A DNA stretch of 64,000 bases from Bacteroidales bacterium (GTDB lineage: Bacteria > Bacteroidota > Bacteroidia > Bacteroidales > Marinilabiliaceae): contig JAKSLE010000008.1 in the NCBI GenBank assembly GCA_024401365.1, positions 1 to 64,000 of the forward strand. The letters run 5' to 3'. The translations under genes and the position numbers were made by a program. This document shows positions 44,517 to 54,425 of this stretch, one piece after another. Each line of letters starts with the position of its first letter. The stretch's first letter is position 1. The notes beneath the pieces are model-generated. The model saw nothing but the letters and a program-made list of their open reading frames with translations. It ran no database searches and had not been told where the DNA came from.

Positions 44517-46139
44517 TCAGAATGGGAACTCACCATCTCCCTGACCTGCAGTAAACTCAGGCACCGCACCATCATTCAGATTTGGCTCAGCATTCTCCCC
44601 CACCTCACCGGAGTCGGGTTTCGGAAGTTCTTGCTGAGGAGTCGTATTTAGACTCGATGATATAAACTCCTGACTGGTCATAGGTTGCGCTTTAGGCTTT
44701 ACTTGCAACGACTCACTCGATGCATCATCAAAACGTACCAGTTCAGCCTTGAAATTCATAAGTATATCGTCCAAGCCACCACTACGGTGCTTAGCAATGA
44801 TAAACTGACCCTTACCAACCAAACTATTACCTTCAGCATCTTGCTTTATGCCATAATACTCTGGTCTGTGTATGAAACATACCATATCGGCATCCTGCTC
44901 TATGGCACCCGACTCACGAAGGTCGGACAACTGAGGTCTCTTACCATCAGCACCCGATTTTTCATTTCCTCGCTGCTCCACATTACGGTTCAACTGTGAG
45001 AGGGCAATAATTGGTATTTCAAGCTCCTTGGCCAATCCCTTAAGCGATCGCGAAATCATAGACACCTCTTCCTGACGGCTGCCTGGACGCATTCCCGCTG
45101 CGGTCATCAACTGCAGGTAGTCGATGATTATACACTTTATTTGATGCTTCTTATGCAGAATACGAGCCTTACTTCTAAGGTCAAATACCGACAAGCCTGG
45201 AGTATCGTCGATAAACAGCGGAGCTTGCTGCAACCTAGGCATGCACTGATTGAAGTGTTGCCACTCGTCAGTCGTCAACCTTCCGTTCTTTATCTTCTCC
45301 ATAGGTATCTCTGTCTCTGCTACAAGCATACGCTTTACCAGCTCGACATTCGACATCTCCAACGAGAATATGGCTACCGGTACATTGTAGTCCATAGCCA
45401 TCCTTCGGGCCATCGAGAGCACAAACGCGGTCTTACCCATGGCTGGACGGGCCGCTATGACGACCATTGTAGATGGCTGCCAACCCGATGTGACCTTATC
45501 TATTCCAGGAAAACCAGATGGCAGACCCGACAAGTTGTCTTTTCTCTGCGCAGCTGCTTGCATCTGCTTTATGGCATCGGCTATCACAGGAGCTATCTGT
45601 ATCACATCCTTCTTCATACTGCCTTGAGCCAACTCAAAAAGATCGCTCTCAGCCTCCTGAAGTGTATCCTCTACATCCTTCGAGTCGTCAAAACCACCCT
45701 CCTGCATCCTTGTGCCTAGGTGAATCAACGATCTCTGCAAAAACTTCTGGAATATGATACGGGCATGAAGTTCAATATTTACAGCATTAGGAGCCTCCTT
45801 CGACAAAGAGACCAACATCTTTAGGCCTCCTGCATCTTCAAACTCATTGGTCTTCTTCAGCTCATCCATTACCAAGAGCATGTCACAAGGCATCATCTTG
45901 GTATTCAGACGCATCATAGCAGAGTATATTCTCTGATGCTGCTCCAAATAGAAATGCTCAGGCTTCAATATCTCAACTACATTCTGAAGAGCATCATGCT
46001 CCATCAACAACGCACCTAGTACCGAGCGCTCAAAATCAAGTGCTTGAGGAGGCATTTTACCCCCTAATTCTGCTATCTGAGCTAGTGCGTTTGCAGTGTT
46101 TGCGTCTCCTTGTCCTCTTCTGGATGTAGTCTTTGCCAT
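44517..46139 (-). CDS. dnaB: Replicative DNA helicase
   Basis: 540 residues. The N-terminal DnaB domain starts PPQALDFERSVLGALL (residues 34-49); the RecA-like core has Walker A AARPAMGKTAF, Walker B CIIIDYLQLM and the ALSQLNRNVEQR arginine region, with the hinge after RESGAIEQDADM. A long disordered acidic tail (about 475-540) rich in Q, P and E follows, typical of Bacteroidetes. No intein is present. Transcribed divergently from asmA with closely packed promoters. Confidence 0.97.
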   Translation of the reverse strand: MAKTTSRRGQGDANTANALAQIAELGGKMPPQALDFERSVLGALLMEHDALQNVVEILKPEHFYLEQHQRIYSAMMRLNTKMMPCDMLLVMDELKKTNEFEDAGGLKMLVSLSKEAPNAVNIELHARIIFQKFLQRSLIHLGTRMQEGGFDDSKDVEDTLQEAESDLFELAQGSMKKDVIQIAPVIADAIKQMQAAAQRKDNLSGLPSGFPGIDKVTSGWQPSTMVVIAARPAMGKTAFVLSMARRMAMDYNVPVAIFSLEMSNVELVKRMLVAETEIPMEKIKNGRLTTDEWQHFNQCMPRLQQAPLFIDDTPGLSVFDLRSKARILHKKHQIKCIIIDYLQLMTAAGMRPGSRQEEVSMISRSLKGLAKELEIPIIALSQLNRNVEQRGNEKSGADGKRPQLSDLRESGAIEQDADMVCFIHRPEYYGIKQDAEGNSLVGKGQFIIAKHRSGGLDDILMNFKAELVRFDDASSESLQVKPKAQPMTSQEFISSSLNTTPQQELPKPDSGEVGENAEPNLNDGAVPEFTAGQGDGEFPF

Positions 46140-46159
46140 AAATTTCTAATATTTGTCCA

Positions 46160-46167
46160 CAAAGATA
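46160..46167 (-). promoter_or_regulatory. -7 box of dnaB
   Basis: TATCTTTG on the minus strand, an exact match, 20 bases before the dnaB ATG at 46139. No TTG at standard distance. Confidence 0.5.
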
Positions 46168-46168
46168 A

Positions 46169-46198
46169 TTGAATATCCCCCACTTATACATAAATTTG
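46169..46198 (+). promoter_or_regulatory. Promoter of asmA
   Basis: TTG at 46169-46171, 19 bases, TAAATTTG at 46191-46198, an ideal pair. It abuts the divergent dnaB -7 box, so polymerases at the two promoters would exclude each other. Confidence 0.68.
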
Positions 46199-46232
46199 CT
46201 AGCACTATTTCTCAACAAGTTTTCAACAGTTG

Positions 46233-49200
46233 ATGTCAACATCTGGTTTCAAATCATATTGGTCCGCTCATAAGTGGCTGCGCGTAACTACCTACACGGT
46301 CTCCACACTCTGCGCTTTGTCGGCTTTGCTCGGCATAGCCATCAACTCATTCCTCAATACCAAGCACCTTCGTCCTCTGGTATTGAAATATGCCGATGAG
46401 TACCTGGATGCCGATGTCAACCTAGGTAGCGTCGACGTGACTTTCTTCTCCACCTTCCCTCGCGTTCACGTGCTTATCAAGGATGGTGAGATCATCAGCC
46501 ATGCTTTCCATACACTCCCTACCGATACCGTACTCTCTCGTCGCGATACACTTCTTCGTTTCGAGACATTGAGTGTGGGCCTCAACTTCAATAAGTTCTG
46601 GACCGAAAACAAGATACGTGTCGGTCGCCTTTACCTTGAGAAACCTACCATACGTATCGTCACAGATGCCCTAGGGCGCAGAAACTGGGACATCATGAAG
46701 GAGGACACCACAGCAGTGGAGGTCGACACAACCGAAATAGACTACAACGACTATCTCAAACTGCGACATATCAGAATCGACAGGGGTAAGTTCGCCTACA
46801 TCGACGTGCCAAACAAAAAATCGTTCCGTACCGATAGCCTATGCGCTAATCTCGATGGCGAATTGGCTCTGGGCGACTTCGATGCTGATGTGACTCTGGC
46901 CAACCGCAGGACCAACCTGAAGGTCGACGGCGTACGTATGTTGCACAATATACCTCTCAGGATGGATGGCCACATAGCTTGTACCAACCAGGCGACATAT
47001 ACCCTCACCGACTTCCGCACAGTATTGGGCAGCTTGGACATGATGGCCAATGGCGACTTGACGCTGATTGACGACTCAACGGATGTCACATCGATAGATT
47101 TCAATCTCGATTATGCGCTCACATCGCCTGATGTCAAGACAATCTTCGACCTCATTCCTCAGGATGTAATCAGCCTGCCTATCAATATCGAGGATGGCTC
47201 AGTTAATTTCGAGGGTTCTGTACGTGGTGTATACAACGACCACAACTACCCTATCTTCCATACCGACCTCCGCATCGATGGCGTCAAGGCTCAGTACGAA
47301 GGCATGACGGAGAAAGTGGAGGACCTCTCTGCTCTTATCCACATGTCTATCGACGACACAAGCATCGATTCTTCTTATATCGACATGGACATCCTCCATT
47401 TCTTAGGAGGCAAAAGCGAACTAACTGCCCAGGCTCACCTGAAGCGCATGTTCGCCGACCCCACTGTTACGGCTCGCGTCGACGGGCACCTCGACCTTGA
47501 ATCTTTGTGCAACATATTCCCTATTCAAGGTCTGGTAATGAAGGGCGAACTCGATGCTAAACTAGGCACTAAATTCAAGATCAACGAGATAAAGCAACAA
47601 GATTTCGGTCATATTGTAGTCGGCGGTATGATGCACTCGGACAAATTGGACATCCAACTAGCCCTCGCCCCCGACACCATATATATACCCGATAGTACAC
47701 GCATGGTCGAGGGTGATACCGTATGCCCTATGATACGCCGCATATCTGAACCTGACACCTTCAAACTCACATCCGACCTCGATATCAAGTTCCTCGATGC
47801 GGATACACTGCGTACCGTGGGTAAGATCAGTCAGTTCTCATTGCAGCACCCCCATATACGTATCCGCTTGCGTGGTATGGAGGCCAGAACAAAAACATTC
47901 AAGTCTCGCCGCGACACAACAGAGATTGCTACGGCTCACTCCGATGTCAAACTTAAGGGATTCAGCATCCGCCTCGACTCAATAATCCTGGCAGGACGCA
48001 ACGTGCGCTCCATAGTCTCTTTGAGACCAGCCAAATCCAACAAGAGAATACCTCACTTCGAGTCAAAGCTTTACGCCGACACTCTCTTCACCCGCTTCTT
48101 CGGCACTAGAAGCATGACGCGTATACTGACCAACGATATGGCTTTCGAACGCGTCACAGATACAACGTGGACGTCAAACGGATGCATATTGTTCGCCGAG
48201 AACATTACCCGTACACCTATGTTTGCTCTGCCTATCACTGCCAGCAACACCAAGATATATCAGCACGGGACAACATTCGATATCAAGAATATGTCGCTCC
48301 GCACCGGCGAGTCGTCACTCTCTGTAAATGGCGAGATGCACAACCTCTACTATTCTCTGGTAGCTAAGAAGCCTTTCAACGCCCAATTCAACATCAAAGC
48401 CGACACTATAAACGTCAACCAGCTGCTAGCTTCTGTCATCAGCGAAACGGATGCACGAATTTCTAATACCATGTCGGATGAACTTATTGTAGACAATAAG
48501 GTAGAAGCTCATCAACTTCAAGTCGACTCCGCTCGTATCGATTCTTTGGCCAACCAGCTGATATACATCTCTAAACGTATACGTTTTTCTCTCAAGACCG
48601 AGGCTAATATCCTTTTGTGGAGTAAGCTACAACTGAGAAATATAAAAGGCAATGCCGAGATTATCAACCGCACACTGCATGTGACCAACTTCTCGTTCGA
48701 CCAGGGGTCGGGTAAGGTTATAAGCACCTTCAGCTACCGTCCTAGCCGCAAACGTCGCAATGCGCAGATCGACTGGTTCATGAGATGGGAACGCGCCGAT
48801 ATAGCCGACCTGGTCAAATCGTGCGGCATAGATACATTGATGCCTATGCTACAACCGTTCCGCGGTCTGGTGGATTGCTATATGGCTACTCAGTTGACCG
48901 TCGACAGCACGCTTACGCCCGACCTCTCCACTGCACGTCTTGCAGCCCACTTGGGAGCTCAGCAGGCTACTATTCTGGATGGAGACACCTTTGCTCGTCT
49001 CTCTAAATTGCTCATGTTCAAGAACAAGAAACGTAATGTTATCGATACACTGTCGTGCAACGTACTTATCGACTCCGGTCATGTCGTTGTACCTCCATTC
49101 ACTATGTCCATCGACCGTTACAGAGCATGTATAGGAGGTGAGCAGGACCTCGACATGAACATGAAGTACCATGTATCTATCCTCAAGTCGCCTCTGCCAT

Positions 49201-49400
49201 TCAAGGCAGGCGTAGATATCTTCGGAACTCCCGATAAGATAGATTTCGATGTTACCAAGGCTAAACTCAAGAAGTACGCTACTCCTGAAATTCAGGCCGA
49301 GAACGACCAAAAGTCGCTAGACATCCGCCTCGACATTCTACGGCACTCATATAAATTGTCCGGGTTGCCACTACCAGACCAACTTAAGCCGAAAGAATGA
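46233..49400 (+). CDS. AsmA-like outer-membrane biogenesis protein
   Basis: 1055 residues. One N-terminal membrane helix (about 17-40, VTTYTVSTLCALSALLGIAI) anchors a very long beta-rich periplasmic part. The first 200 residues contain the AsmA N-terminal pattern (LEKPTIRIVTDALGRRNWDIM) and the C-terminal third the AsmA_2-like INRTLHVTNFSFDQGSGKV and MSIDRYRACIGGEQDLDMNM. By analogy with AsmA/TamB/YhdP it would form a hydrophobic groove for phospholipid transport to the outer membrane. The ATG at 46233 is used instead of the TTG just before it. Its stop overlaps the flippase start. Confidence 0.88.
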   Translation: MSTSGFKSYWSAHKWLRVTTYTVSTLCALSALLGIAINSFLNTKHLRPLVLKYADEYLDADVNLGSVDVTFFSTFPRVHVLIKDGEIISHAFHTLPTDTVLSRRDTLLRFETLSVGLNFNKFWTENKIRVGRLYLEKPTIRIVTDALGRRNWDIMKEDTTAVEVDTTEIDYNDYLKLRHIRIDRGKFAYIDVPNKKSFRTDSLCANLDGELALGDFDADVTLANRRTNLKVDGVRMLHNIPLRMDGHIACTNQATYTLTDFRTVLGSLDMMANGDLTLIDDSTDVTSIDFNLDYALTSPDVKTIFDLIPQDVISLPINIEDGSVNFEGSVRGVYNDHNYPIFHTDLRIDGVKAQYEGMTEKVEDLSALIHMSIDDTSIDSSYIDMDILHFLGGKSELTAQAHLKRMFADPTVTARVDGHLDLESLCNIFPIQGLVMKGELDAKLGTKFKINEIKQQDFGHIVVGGMMHSDKLDIQLALAPDTIYIPDSTRMVEGDTVCPMIRRISEPDTFKLTSDLDIKFLDADTLRTVGKISQFSLQHPHIRIRLRGMEARTKTFKSRRDTTEIATAHSDVKLKGFSIRLDSIILAGRNVRSIVSLRPAKSNKRIPHFESKLYADTLFTRFFGTRSMTRILTNDMAFERVTDTTWTSNGCILFAENITRTPMFALPITASNTKIYQHGTTFDIKNMSLRTGESSLSVNGEMHNLYYSLVAKKPFNAQFNIKADTINVNQLLASVISETDARISNTMSDELIVDNKVEAHQLQVDSARIDSLANQLIYISKRIRFSLKTEANILLWSKLQLRNIKGNAEIINRTLHVTNFSFDQGSGKVISTFSYRPSRKRRNAQIDWFMRWERADIADLVKSCGIDTLMPMLQPFRGLVDCYMATQLTVDSTLTPDLSTARLAAHLGAQQATILDGDTFARLSKLLMFKNKKRNVIDTLSCNVLIDSGHVVVPPFTMSIDRYRACIGGEQDLDMNMKYHVSILKSPLPFKAGVDIFGTPDKIDFDVTKAKLKKYATPEIQAENDQKSLDIRLDILRHSYKLSGLPLPDQLKPKE

Positions 49401-50890
49401 GTCCCATCCTGCGTAATACCCTATTCCTCTACATGAGGATGTTCATCGTCATGATTGTGTCACTATACACCACACGTATAGTGCTCTCTTCTCTTGGCGA
49501 ATCGGATTACAGTCTTTTCGGCAACGTTGCTGGCGTAGTCATAATGTTCACATTCATGACAGGCAGTTTGTCAAATGCTACATCGCGCTTTCTCTCCTTT
49601 TCGATGGGCAAACAGCAAAACAAGGATTTGTCAAACTTCTCCGAACTTTACCCTACCCCATTGGTATTCCGTACAGCTTGGAGAATACATCTATATCTGG
49701 CAGCAGCAGTTATAGTCATCGGCCTCACTGCTGGCTGGTATATGGTCAACTATTGGCTGAAGATACCTATAGAGAGGCTTCCTGCCTGTCGTATTGTGCT
49801 ATTCATAGTCATTATCCGAACAATATTCACGACCCTCCAAATACCCCTTAATGCCCTCATAATAGCCAATGAGCGTATGGGAGTATTTGCCCTGCTCGGA
49901 CTCATTGATGCCTTTGGCAATCTGCTTATTGCCTTTGCTATTCAAGATACAGAGATGGACCGACTAGTTCTCTATTCCGCTCTAGGTATCCTGATCAATA
50001 TCTGCACATTCATCACACTGTTCATCTCGTGCCGCAGATTCAGCGAGTTTCAGTTCATTGGGAGTGTTGATTTCATGTTATTACGACTAATGACCAAATA
50101 CACCGTATGGTCGCTCACAGCCTCTCTAGGTGCCACACTCCGCACAAACGGTATAGTTGCATTGGTACAGAAATACTTTGGCAGTGTAGCTGATGCGCCT
50201 GTAATCTTGTCGCAGAAGGTATGTACCACCATCAACAACTTTACACAGAACTTTGCCACTGCTTCCAATCCACAGATTATCAAGCAATGGGCTGGTGGCA
50301 ATATCCCCGAGTCACAGAAATTGGTCGTCATGGCATCTCGCCTCACTTGGACATTGCTCTCTATATTGTGCCTTCCCCTCTTCCTCGAAACCGAATTCAT
50401 CATGAGGCTATGGCTCAAGGATGCCTTTATTCCCGAAGCTGTCCTCTATACCCGCATCATGCTCATATCCAGCATGGTCGATGCCTTTTCCTTCTCGGCA
50501 GCTGCCGCTATACAGGCTACAGGCCATGTGGCGCGTTACAACATAGTTACTAGTGGCATCATAGTCCTCAGCGTTCCCGTAGCTTGGATATTGTACGAGC
50601 TCAATTTCGGACTCGAATCGGCACTATGGTGCATATGTGCGGCCTCTGTGCTGTCGCAGGTAGCACGTTTGTCTTTCTTGCATATTCTCACCGGGTTCAA
50701 GATAGGCGACTATGCACGCCGCGTCTTAGTACCATGTCTCGGGCAGTTGGCCCTCGCAGGGGTCATCCCTGTATTGCTATTCCTCCATCTGGACAACAAT
50801 ACACCGAATGCGCTTATAATAATAGCTACTGGTGCACTTACCACCATAGCTTGCGGGTGGCGAGTTATTCGCCCTTGGCTAAAAAAATAG
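49397..50890 (+). CDS. MATE/MOP-superfamily polysaccharide flippase-like protein
   Basis: 497 residues, 12-14 membrane helices. The N-terminus (RNTLFLYMRMFIVMIVSLYTTRIVL with LGESDYSLFG) is the pattern of Bacteroidales Wzx-like oligosaccharide translocases. It would flip lipid-linked glycans across the inner membrane. Overlaps asmA by four bases (ATGA), an interesting link between a lipid-transport protein and a glycan flippase. Ends without a terminator just before the TM2 promoter. Confidence 0.87.
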   Translation: MSPILRNTLFLYMRMFIVMIVSLYTTRIVLSSLGESDYSLFGNVAGVVIMFTFMTGSLSNATSRFLSFSMGKQQNKDLSNFSELYPTPLVFRTAWRIHLYLAAAVIVIGLTAGWYMVNYWLKIPIERLPACRIVLFIVIIRTIFTTLQIPLNALIIANERMGVFALLGLIDAFGNLLIAFAIQDTEMDRLVLYSALGILINICTFITLFISCRRFSEFQFIGSVDFMLLRLMTKYTVWSLTASLGATLRTNGIVALVQKYFGSVADAPVILSQKVCTTINNFTQNFATASNPQIIKQWAGGNIPESQKLVVMASRLTWTLLSILCLPLFLETEFIMRLWLKDAFIPEAVLYTRIMLISSMVDAFSFSAAAAIQATGHVARYNIVTSGIIVLSVPVAWILYELNFGLESALWCICAASVLSQVARLSFLHILTGFKIGDYARRVLVPCLGQLALAGVIPVLLFLHLDNNTPNALIIIATGALTTIACGWRVIRPWLKK

Positions 50891-50920
50891 TTGCACAAAT
50901 AAAATTACTTCATAACTTTG
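50891..50920 (+). promoter_or_regulatory. Promoter of the TM2-CD225-DUF2752 genes
   Basis: TTG at 50891-50893 immediately after the flippase stop, 19 bases, TAACTTTG at 50913-50920. The leader to the ATG at 50953 is about 27 bases. Confidence 0.75.
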
Positions 50921-50952
50921 TATCAAACGTCATACAACTAAATAACATTACC

Positions 50953-51411
50953 ATGGCATTGATTAAATGTAAATCATGCGGTGCTGATATTTCAGATCGC
51001 GCTACACGCTGTCCGCAGTGCGGAGAGCCTCAAACATTGAATACTACATGCCCAGATTGTGGCACATCATACGCCGAGACGCTTTCGTCGTGTCCCAACT
51101 GTGGTGCACCTAACCGTACTCGCAAAGTCGCACATGGTGAAGATCCTTTCGTTGATGGTCCTTCTGGCAAGAGCCGCGGCATAGCTGCCATTCTCGCCAT
51201 CATCCTCGGCGGATTAGGTATACAGTACTTCTATATCGGCAAGATTACTGCCGGCGTTATCTGCGTGCTGGTATCTGTAGCATCTTGCGGCTCCTTGGCA
51301 GTTGTTCCTTCAGTGCTAGGCATAGTTCAAGGCATTGTTCTCTTTACCAAAGACAATGAGTACTTCGAGACCAACTTTGTCAACTCGGAGTCGACATTCC
51401 CATTTATGTAA
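50953..51411 (+). CDS. Zinc-ribbon TM2-domain membrane protein
   Basis: 152 residues from the ATG at 50953. Two zinc ribbons, CKSCGADISDRATRCPQCGE and CPDCGTSYAETLSSCPNCG, are followed by a TM2 domain: KSRGIAAILAIILGGLGIQYFYIGK and a second helix. TM2 proteins often pair with regulators or enzymes but their own role is unknown. The start is set by the promoter; an open frame reaches upstream into the flippase gene but is not real. Confidence 0.9.
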   Translation: MALIKCKSCGADISDRATRCPQCGEPQTLNTTCPDCGTSYAETLSSCPNCGAPNRTRKVAHGEDPFVDGPSGKSRGIAAILAIILGGLGIQYFYIGKITAGVICVLVSVASCGSLAVVPSVLGIVQGIVLFTKDNEYFETNFVNSESTFPFM

Positions 51412-51439
51412 TATCATACATTATTAATATTCATTACCC

Positions 51440-51838
51440 ATGGCAGAATTCATTCATTGCCCAGCCTGTGGAGCCGAGATCTCAGCGTCAGCAGGCCAGT
51501 GTCCTAAGTGCGGACATCCTATCCAACAGAGCATCTCTGGCGGGTTCAACAATGGACAACCTAAACCAGATACCCATTTGGCAAAGGCTATCATCTCTAC
51601 TATCCTTTGTTGTCTCCCTCTTGGTATCGTTTCTATCATATACTCAACTAAGGTCGACAGCCTTTATGCTTTAGGCGACTTCGAGGGAGCTGCCAATGCA
51701 AGTAGAAAGGCCAACTCATGGGGCAACTGGTCTATAGGCGTTGCAGCCGTATGCTGGGTATTGTACGTACTCATCTACGTAGTGGCTTTGGGTGGCATGA
51801 TCTGGTTCACCAACAAGGCACAGAACGGTGGCTTCTAA
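51440..51838 (+). CDS. Zinc-ribbon CD225/dispanin-family membrane protein
   Basis: 132 residues. One zinc ribbon (CPACGAEISASAGQCPKCG, residues 8-26), then a CD225/dispanin core: HLAKAIISTILCCLPLGIVS, IIYSTKVDSLYALGDFEGA with the usual SxKVxxLYxxGDxxGA pattern, and a second helix around 97-125. The family includes eukaryotic IFITM proteins, which change membrane curvature; bacterial members are uncharacterised. 28 bases after the TM2 gene and 3 before DUF2752. Confidence 0.92.
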   Translation: MAEFIHCPACGAEISASAGQCPKCGHPIQQSISGGFNNGQPKPDTHLAKAIISTILCCLPLGIVSIIYSTKVDSLYALGDFEGAANASRKANSWGNWSIGVAAVCWVLYVLIYVVALGGMIWFTNKAQNGGF

Positions 51839-51841
51839 TGT

Positions 51842-52219
51842 ATGTCGCGCAGAACGCTCTTAATCATTCTTGGCGCTCTTGCCGTCGCAGCTCTCTTGGT
51901 ATTCTATTACCATTTCGACCCTCGCGAAGTCAAGTTCCTGCCACAATGTCCGTTCCACTACTTCACAGGACTTAGCTGCCCAGGTTGTGGTTCACAGAGA
52001 GCGCTCTACTGCCTCACACATCTAGACATAATATCAGCGTGGAAGTATAATGCATTTGCTATGCTTATGCTTCCACTGCTTTTTGTACTACTCATAGCCT
52101 CTTTCTTCAAAGAAAAGCACCCCAAACTATACCACACAGTATACAACCGCTACCTATCCATCGTCATTCTCATCATCACCATCTTGTGGTTCATCTGCAG
52201 AAATATTTTTGGTTGGTAA
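51842..52219 (+). CDS. DUF2752 membrane protein
   Basis: 125 residues. DUF2752 is marked by CPFHYFTGLSCPGCGSQRAL (residues 36-55) between two helices, with a third helix pair in the C-terminal half (FAMLMLPLLFVLLIASFF; IVILIITILWFIC). The CPxCGxxR motif might bind a metal but the function is unknown. It often travels with CD225 and TM2 proteins in Bacteroidales. Bases 52220-52348 after it show only a weak hairpin. Confidence 0.9.
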   Translation: MSRRTLLIILGALAVAALLVFYYHFDPREVKFLPQCPFHYFTGLSCPGCGSQRALYCLTHLDIISAWKYNAFAMLMLPLLFVLLIASFFKEKHPKLYHTVYNRYLSIVILIITILWFICRNIFGW

Positions 52220-52348
52220 GAGGCAACTGTCTGCCTCCTTCGGCTCTACCACTGCCAACGGCAACTGCAAGCAGACTACCGCGTTTCTGTTTTGTTTCCA
52301 TGTCGTTTTTATTAGCCACAAGACGAGATAATAGACCGCAAAAAGCAT

Positions 52349-52356
52349 TACCTTTG
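52349..52356 (+). promoter_or_regulatory. -7 box of the first beta-helix gene
   Basis: TACCTTTG followed by C, an exact match, with a 34-base gap to the ATG at 52391. No TTG at the expected upstream distance. Confidence 0.55.
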
Positions 52357-52390
52357 CGGCGCTATTATGAAATAGAATAACGTAATATAT

Positions 52391-54352
52391 ATGAAAAAAG
52401 CAATCACATTATGCATGGCGCTTATTGCGACTGTGCAATCTTGGGCAGTGGCACCAACTATAGCCCAGATCACTATCGGCGAGACTACAACGAAGTATTA
52501 TGATGTCGACGAACTACAGACAGCTGTATCCGAACTCACTGGCACGGCTACTGTGACACTTGAAATGGACTTCAATGGAAAGCTCTTATTTAAGAATACT
52601 ACCGATGTCACACTCGACCTCAACAGTTGTACCATTACCGGTTACGTAGCTTTCTACAACGGCAAAGGTACTATCAACGACAATGGTGGCAATGGTGCCA
52701 TAGTGGCGAAAGAAATGTGCAATGCCTTAACCGTGAATGGCGAGAATGTTGAAGTTGTGATAAATGGAGGCGCAATGTCATCCGAATACGCCAGCACCGT
52801 CAATATTTTTTACGATAGTTCTAAAGTCCTTGTCAGGGGCGGTTCATTCCATAGCGACGAAGATCAGCTTTTTGGATACAATGGTGAATATCTTCTCGAC
52901 GCAGGTTATGCCCTTGTATCGGAAGTTGACGGCGGAGAAGATGAAGTCATATACAACGACCTTACAGATTGCAAAAGGCGCAATGGTCGCGTGGAGTACA
53001 CTGGAATAATTGTGCCACGTTCAGTTATCGCGACTATCGGCACTAGAGAGTACTATAAAGTATCAAAATTCTGTAACGACGTTGTGGAAGTTACAGGCGA
53101 AGAAGTCACAGTGACTCTCCATTCCGATATCGAATATGACCTTTATTTCATGCGAAATACAGCCGATATCATCTTCGATCTCAATGGTCACATCTTAACA
53201 GGTACAATCAATTGCTGGAACAAGACACTTCTTGTCAAGGACAGCAGCACTGGAAAGAGTGGCAAAGTGATAGGCGGGGTGGAAATGGGATCAGACGAAC
53301 TGCTGACAGTCGACGGCATTACCATAGAATCAGAGAATTATCAGCCAATATACGTGTCGTCAGGCAAAGTTATCCTCAATAATGTCACAGCAAGTTCAAA
53401 AAACAACAAAGCCATAGAATTTGCGGGCGAAGAGATGACTATCAATGGAGGAACGTATACAAGCCAACAGTACTCTGCGCTATATGTCAATGGCTCTTCG
53501 GCCAAAATAACAATCAATGGAGGCACATTCACATCTGACGGCACATATAGCGGTTCCATTGAAATAACGAATGCTACGAGTATCAACATCAGCAATGCAA
53601 CTGTTACTGGCAGCATAGGCATCAAAGACAATTCATCGTCGGCAGCGCTAGACATCAAAGACTGCACAGTCAACGCCACAACATCGGCGCTATATCTTCG
53701 TGGCGGCGGTCAGGCTACAATTACTGGTGGCACATATACATCAGAAGGCAGTGATTATTACGACGCTGCACTCTATGGCGAATGTGCATCAATCACTATC
53801 AACAGTGGCACGTTTACGAACGAAAATCAGTATGGCCTCTTCCTTAGAAACGATGGAACGAAGAAAGTCATCAATGGCGGCACATTCACGGGCAAACAAG
53901 CAGGTGCTATGCTTGAAAACGGTGAGTGCACTATCAACAATGGTACATTCACCGGTGAGACCTATGGCCTCCGTGCAAGCAGATGCAATTCAGTGACTGT
54001 CAACGAAGCTACATTCACTGCAAATATCGGTCTGTTTGTTGAAGGTTCCAGTGTAACACTCAATGGTGGCGTATTTGACGGTCAAGCGAATGCCATAGCG
54101 CTTAAATCATGGAACAATGTACCAGAAATCATTTTCGGCGAAGGGAAAGTGTTCAAGACGGCCGACAACACAATACTCGACGCTATAACAGAAGATGTAG
54201 CAGGCTCGGGCAGAGTTGTAGATGCTAATGCAACATCTATCGACCGTATCAACGCCGACAAGGCTGGTAAGGCGATCAAGACTGTTGAGAATGGGAAGGT
54301 AGTCATTATCCGCGATGGCGACAAGTATGACCTTGCAGGCAGAAAGTTGTAA
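52391..54352 (+). CDS. Secreted right-handed beta-helix repeat protein A
   Basis: 653 residues. Signal peptide MKKAITLCMALIATVQSWAV. It then repeats an APTIAQITIGETTTKYYDVDEL-like module (APTIAQITIG...YYDVDEL) and continues in many coils of the type INGGTFTS/IEITNAT (about 290-600), predicted to stack as a parallel beta-helix. The C-terminal 40 residues, ending VIIRDGDKYDLAGRKL, match those of the paralogue at 56331 and resemble the short Bacteroidetes tail of secreted proteins. A surface or extracellular role is likely; no catalytic site of a polysaccharide lyase is evident. Own promoter and terminator. Confidence 0.83.
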   Translation: MKKAITLCMALIATVQSWAVAPTIAQITIGETTTKYYDVDELQTAVSELTGTATVTLEMDFNGKLLFKNTTDVTLDLNSCTITGYVAFYNGKGTINDNGGNGAIVAKEMCNALTVNGENVEVVINGGAMSSEYASTVNIFYDSSKVLVRGGSFHSDEDQLFGYNGEYLLDAGYALVSEVDGGEDEVIYNDLTDCKRRNGRVEYTGIIVPRSVIATIGTREYYKVSKFCNDVVEVTGEEVTVTLHSDIEYDLYFMRNTADIIFDLNGHILTGTINCWNKTLLVKDSSTGKSGKVIGGVEMGSDELLTVDGITIESENYQPIYVSSGKVILNNVTASSKNNKAIEFAGEEMTINGGTYTSQQYSALYVNGSSAKITINGGTFTSDGTYSGSIEITNATSINISNATVTGSIGIKDNSSSAALDIKDCTVNATTSALYLRGGGQATITGGTYTSEGSDYYDAALYGECASITINSGTFTNENQYGLFLRNDGTKKVINGGTFTGKQAGAMLENGECTINNGTFTGETYGLRASRCNSVTVNEATFTANIGLFVEGSSVTLNGGVFDGQANAIALKSWNNVPEIIFGEGKVFKTADNTILDAITEDVAGSGRVVDANATSIDRINADKAGKAIKTVENGKVVIIRDGDKYDLAGRKL

Positions 54353-54381
54353 TTGATTCTCAATAAGATATTTTGCTTTTC

Positions 54382-54413
54382 AGAGGCGCGATTTTTGTCG
54401 TGCCTCTTTTTTA
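54382..54413 (+). terminator. Terminator after beta-helix gene A
   Basis: A 10-bp stem with one G-T pair (AGAGGCGCGA with TCGTGCCTCT) followed by T6. It lies 30 bases after the stop codon and just past the 3' end of the convergent amidase-like gene. Confidence 0.82.
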
Positions 54414-54425
54414 TTGAGAAATCCT

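Noticed and set aside
52220-52260. Hairpin AGGCA-ACTGTC-TGCCT after the DUF2752 gene as a terminator
   Set aside because: The stem is only 5-6 bp and no T run follows.
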